This document shows positions 13,406 to 13,750 of a stretch of DNA of 13,750 nt, one piece after another. The position numbers were made by a program, and so were the translations under genes. The stretch is from NCBI GenBank assembly GCA_020441225.1, contig JAGRMP010000045.1, forward strand, positions 1-13,750. The letters run 5' to 3'. Positions within the stretch are counted from its first letter, which is position 1; every line of letters starts with the position of its first letter. This stretch comes from Maritimibacter sp. (GTDB lineage Bacteria > Pseudomonadota > Alphaproteobacteria > Rhodobacterales > Rhodobacteraceae). A model generated the notes under the pieces. It worked only from the letters and a program-made list of their open reading frames with translations. It made no database searches and was not told the DNA's origin.

Positions 13406-13431
13406 AACGGGCCGCTCCCCGGGGAAGTTCC
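13406..13431 (-). promoter_or_regulatory. EcfG-like (GGAAC-N17-CGTT) promoter match
   Basis: On the minus strand GGAAC (13431-13427) is followed after exactly 17 bp by CGTT (13409-13406). This is the consensus layout of alphaproteobacterial general-stress sigma factor EcfG promoters. A transcript would start near 13399, with a leader of about 28 nt carrying the strong SD of the PRC gene. Many Rhodobacterales lack EcfG, so another ECF sigma factor or chance remains possible. No good sigma70 promoter was seen here. Confidence 0.42.
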
Positions 13432-13466
13432 GGATTGTTTCGGCGCGGGACGGGAAAGGAGGGAAA

Positions 13467-13484
13467 CCGGCAAATCCTTGCCGG
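13467..13484 (-). terminator. Terminator after ahcY
   Basis: CCGGCAA (13467-13473) pairs with TTGCCGG (13478-13484) around a 4-nt loop. On the minus strand the tail is TTTCCCTCCTTT, moderately U-rich. It lies 55 bp after the ahcY stop. A second hairpin, GCGGGAA/TTCCCGC at 13496-13514, lies between the two and may assist. Confidence 0.6.
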
Positions 13485-13539
13485 AAGGGCGTCGGGCGGG
13501 AAGCGGGTTCCCGCCGCTGACGCGAAGTCAAAGGCCGGA

Positions 13540-13750
13540 TCAGTAGCGGTAATGCTCGGGCTTGAACGGCCCCTTGACCGTCACCCCGATATAGGCCGCC
13601 TGGTCCGGACGCAGCTCGGTGAGCTTGGCGCCGATCTTGCCCAGGTGCAGCCGCGCGACCTTTTCGTCGAGATGCTTGGGCAGGATGTAGACCTCGTTGG
13701 CGTACTGGTCGCCCTTGGTCCAGAGCTCGATCTGGGCCAGCACCTGGTTG
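13540..13750 (-). CDS. ahcY: Adenosylhomocysteinase, C-terminal part only
   Basis: The last 69 residues of S-adenosyl-L-homocysteine hydrolase (SAHase); the 5' part lies beyond the right edge. The visible text begins [10 protein letters not shown] and holds the family's highly conserved tail: [14 protein letters not shown] sequence (here [17 protein letters not shown]), then [17 protein letters not shown]. It ends [10 protein letters not shown], the terminal Lys-Pro-x-x-Tyr-Arg-Tyr that reaches into the neighbouring subunit's NAD site. The enzyme splits S-adenosylhomocysteine to adenosine and homocysteine, relieving inhibition of methyltransferases and closing the activated methyl cycle. It is cytosolic and tetrameric. 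The identity is very secure despite the truncation. Confidence 0.97.
   Translation of the reverse strand, partial: NQVLAQIELWTKGDQYANEVYILPKHLDEKVARLHLGKIGAKLTELRPDQAAYIGVTVKGPFKPEHYRY

Noticed and set aside
1..13750. Mobile elements, CRISPR arrays, toxin-antitoxin or defence genes
   Set aside because: No transposase, integrase, spaced repeats or known defence domains were seen on either strand. The EVE domain alone does not make a defence locus.

Overview
The window is GC-rich, gene-dense chromosomal DNA whose gene content and order point to an alphaproteobacterium of the Rhodobacterales (Roseobacter/Paracoccaceae type). The hemD-mic60-hemY block divergent from tsaD-gpsA-yciI-EVE is the strongest indicator, supported by a Rhodobacterales-like HemY with a C-terminal zinc ribbon. 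This placement rests on recognising families and their neighbours, not on a database search.

Left part (1-4650) is a cell-surface polysaccharide region. It holds a truncated sulfotransferase-like gene on the minus strand, a complete sulfotransferase on the plus strand, and an ABC-2 capsule exporter: kpsM (minus), divergent from kpsE-kpsT (plus). The shared 85-bp kpsM/kpsE gap carries a good sigma70-type promoter facing kpsM. KpsM and KpsT would form the inner-membrane pump and KpsE the periplasm-spanning partner. The sulfotransferases suggest, but do not prove, a sulfated surface glycan.

Middle part (4725-8607, minus strand) holds tRNA-Thr(CGU) followed, in upstream order, by hemY, the mitofilin/Mic60 homologue and hemD. 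These link tetrapyrrole synthesis with inner-membrane shaping. Divergent from it (8688-11425, plus) is a tight run tsaD-gpsA-yciI-EVE. It has a 4-base overlap (GTGA) at tsaD/gpsA, a strong SD for yciI lying across the gpsA stop, and a TGATG-type overlap at yciI/EVE.

Right part (11492-13750) holds a DUF1761 membrane protein whose Shine-Dalgarno can be locked in a two-part hairpin, then a 311-bp non-coding stretch with a strong minus-strand terminator and further hairpins (possible small RNA or long 3' UTR). It continues with a DUF2853 protein with a perfect 14-bp tandem repeat in its leader region, and a secreted PRC-barrel protein with an acidic five-residue repeat tail and an EcfG-like promoter match. 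The last gene is the 3' end of ahcY.

Several genes appear to start with TTG or GTG. I found no transposase, CRISPR array, phage gene or recognisable defence system. The most interesting items are the regulatory RNA structures around 11.44-12.1 kb, the EcfG-like promoter, the split kps layout with an unusual charged KpsE N-terminus, and the zinc ribbon of HemY. None amounts to clear proof of a new system.
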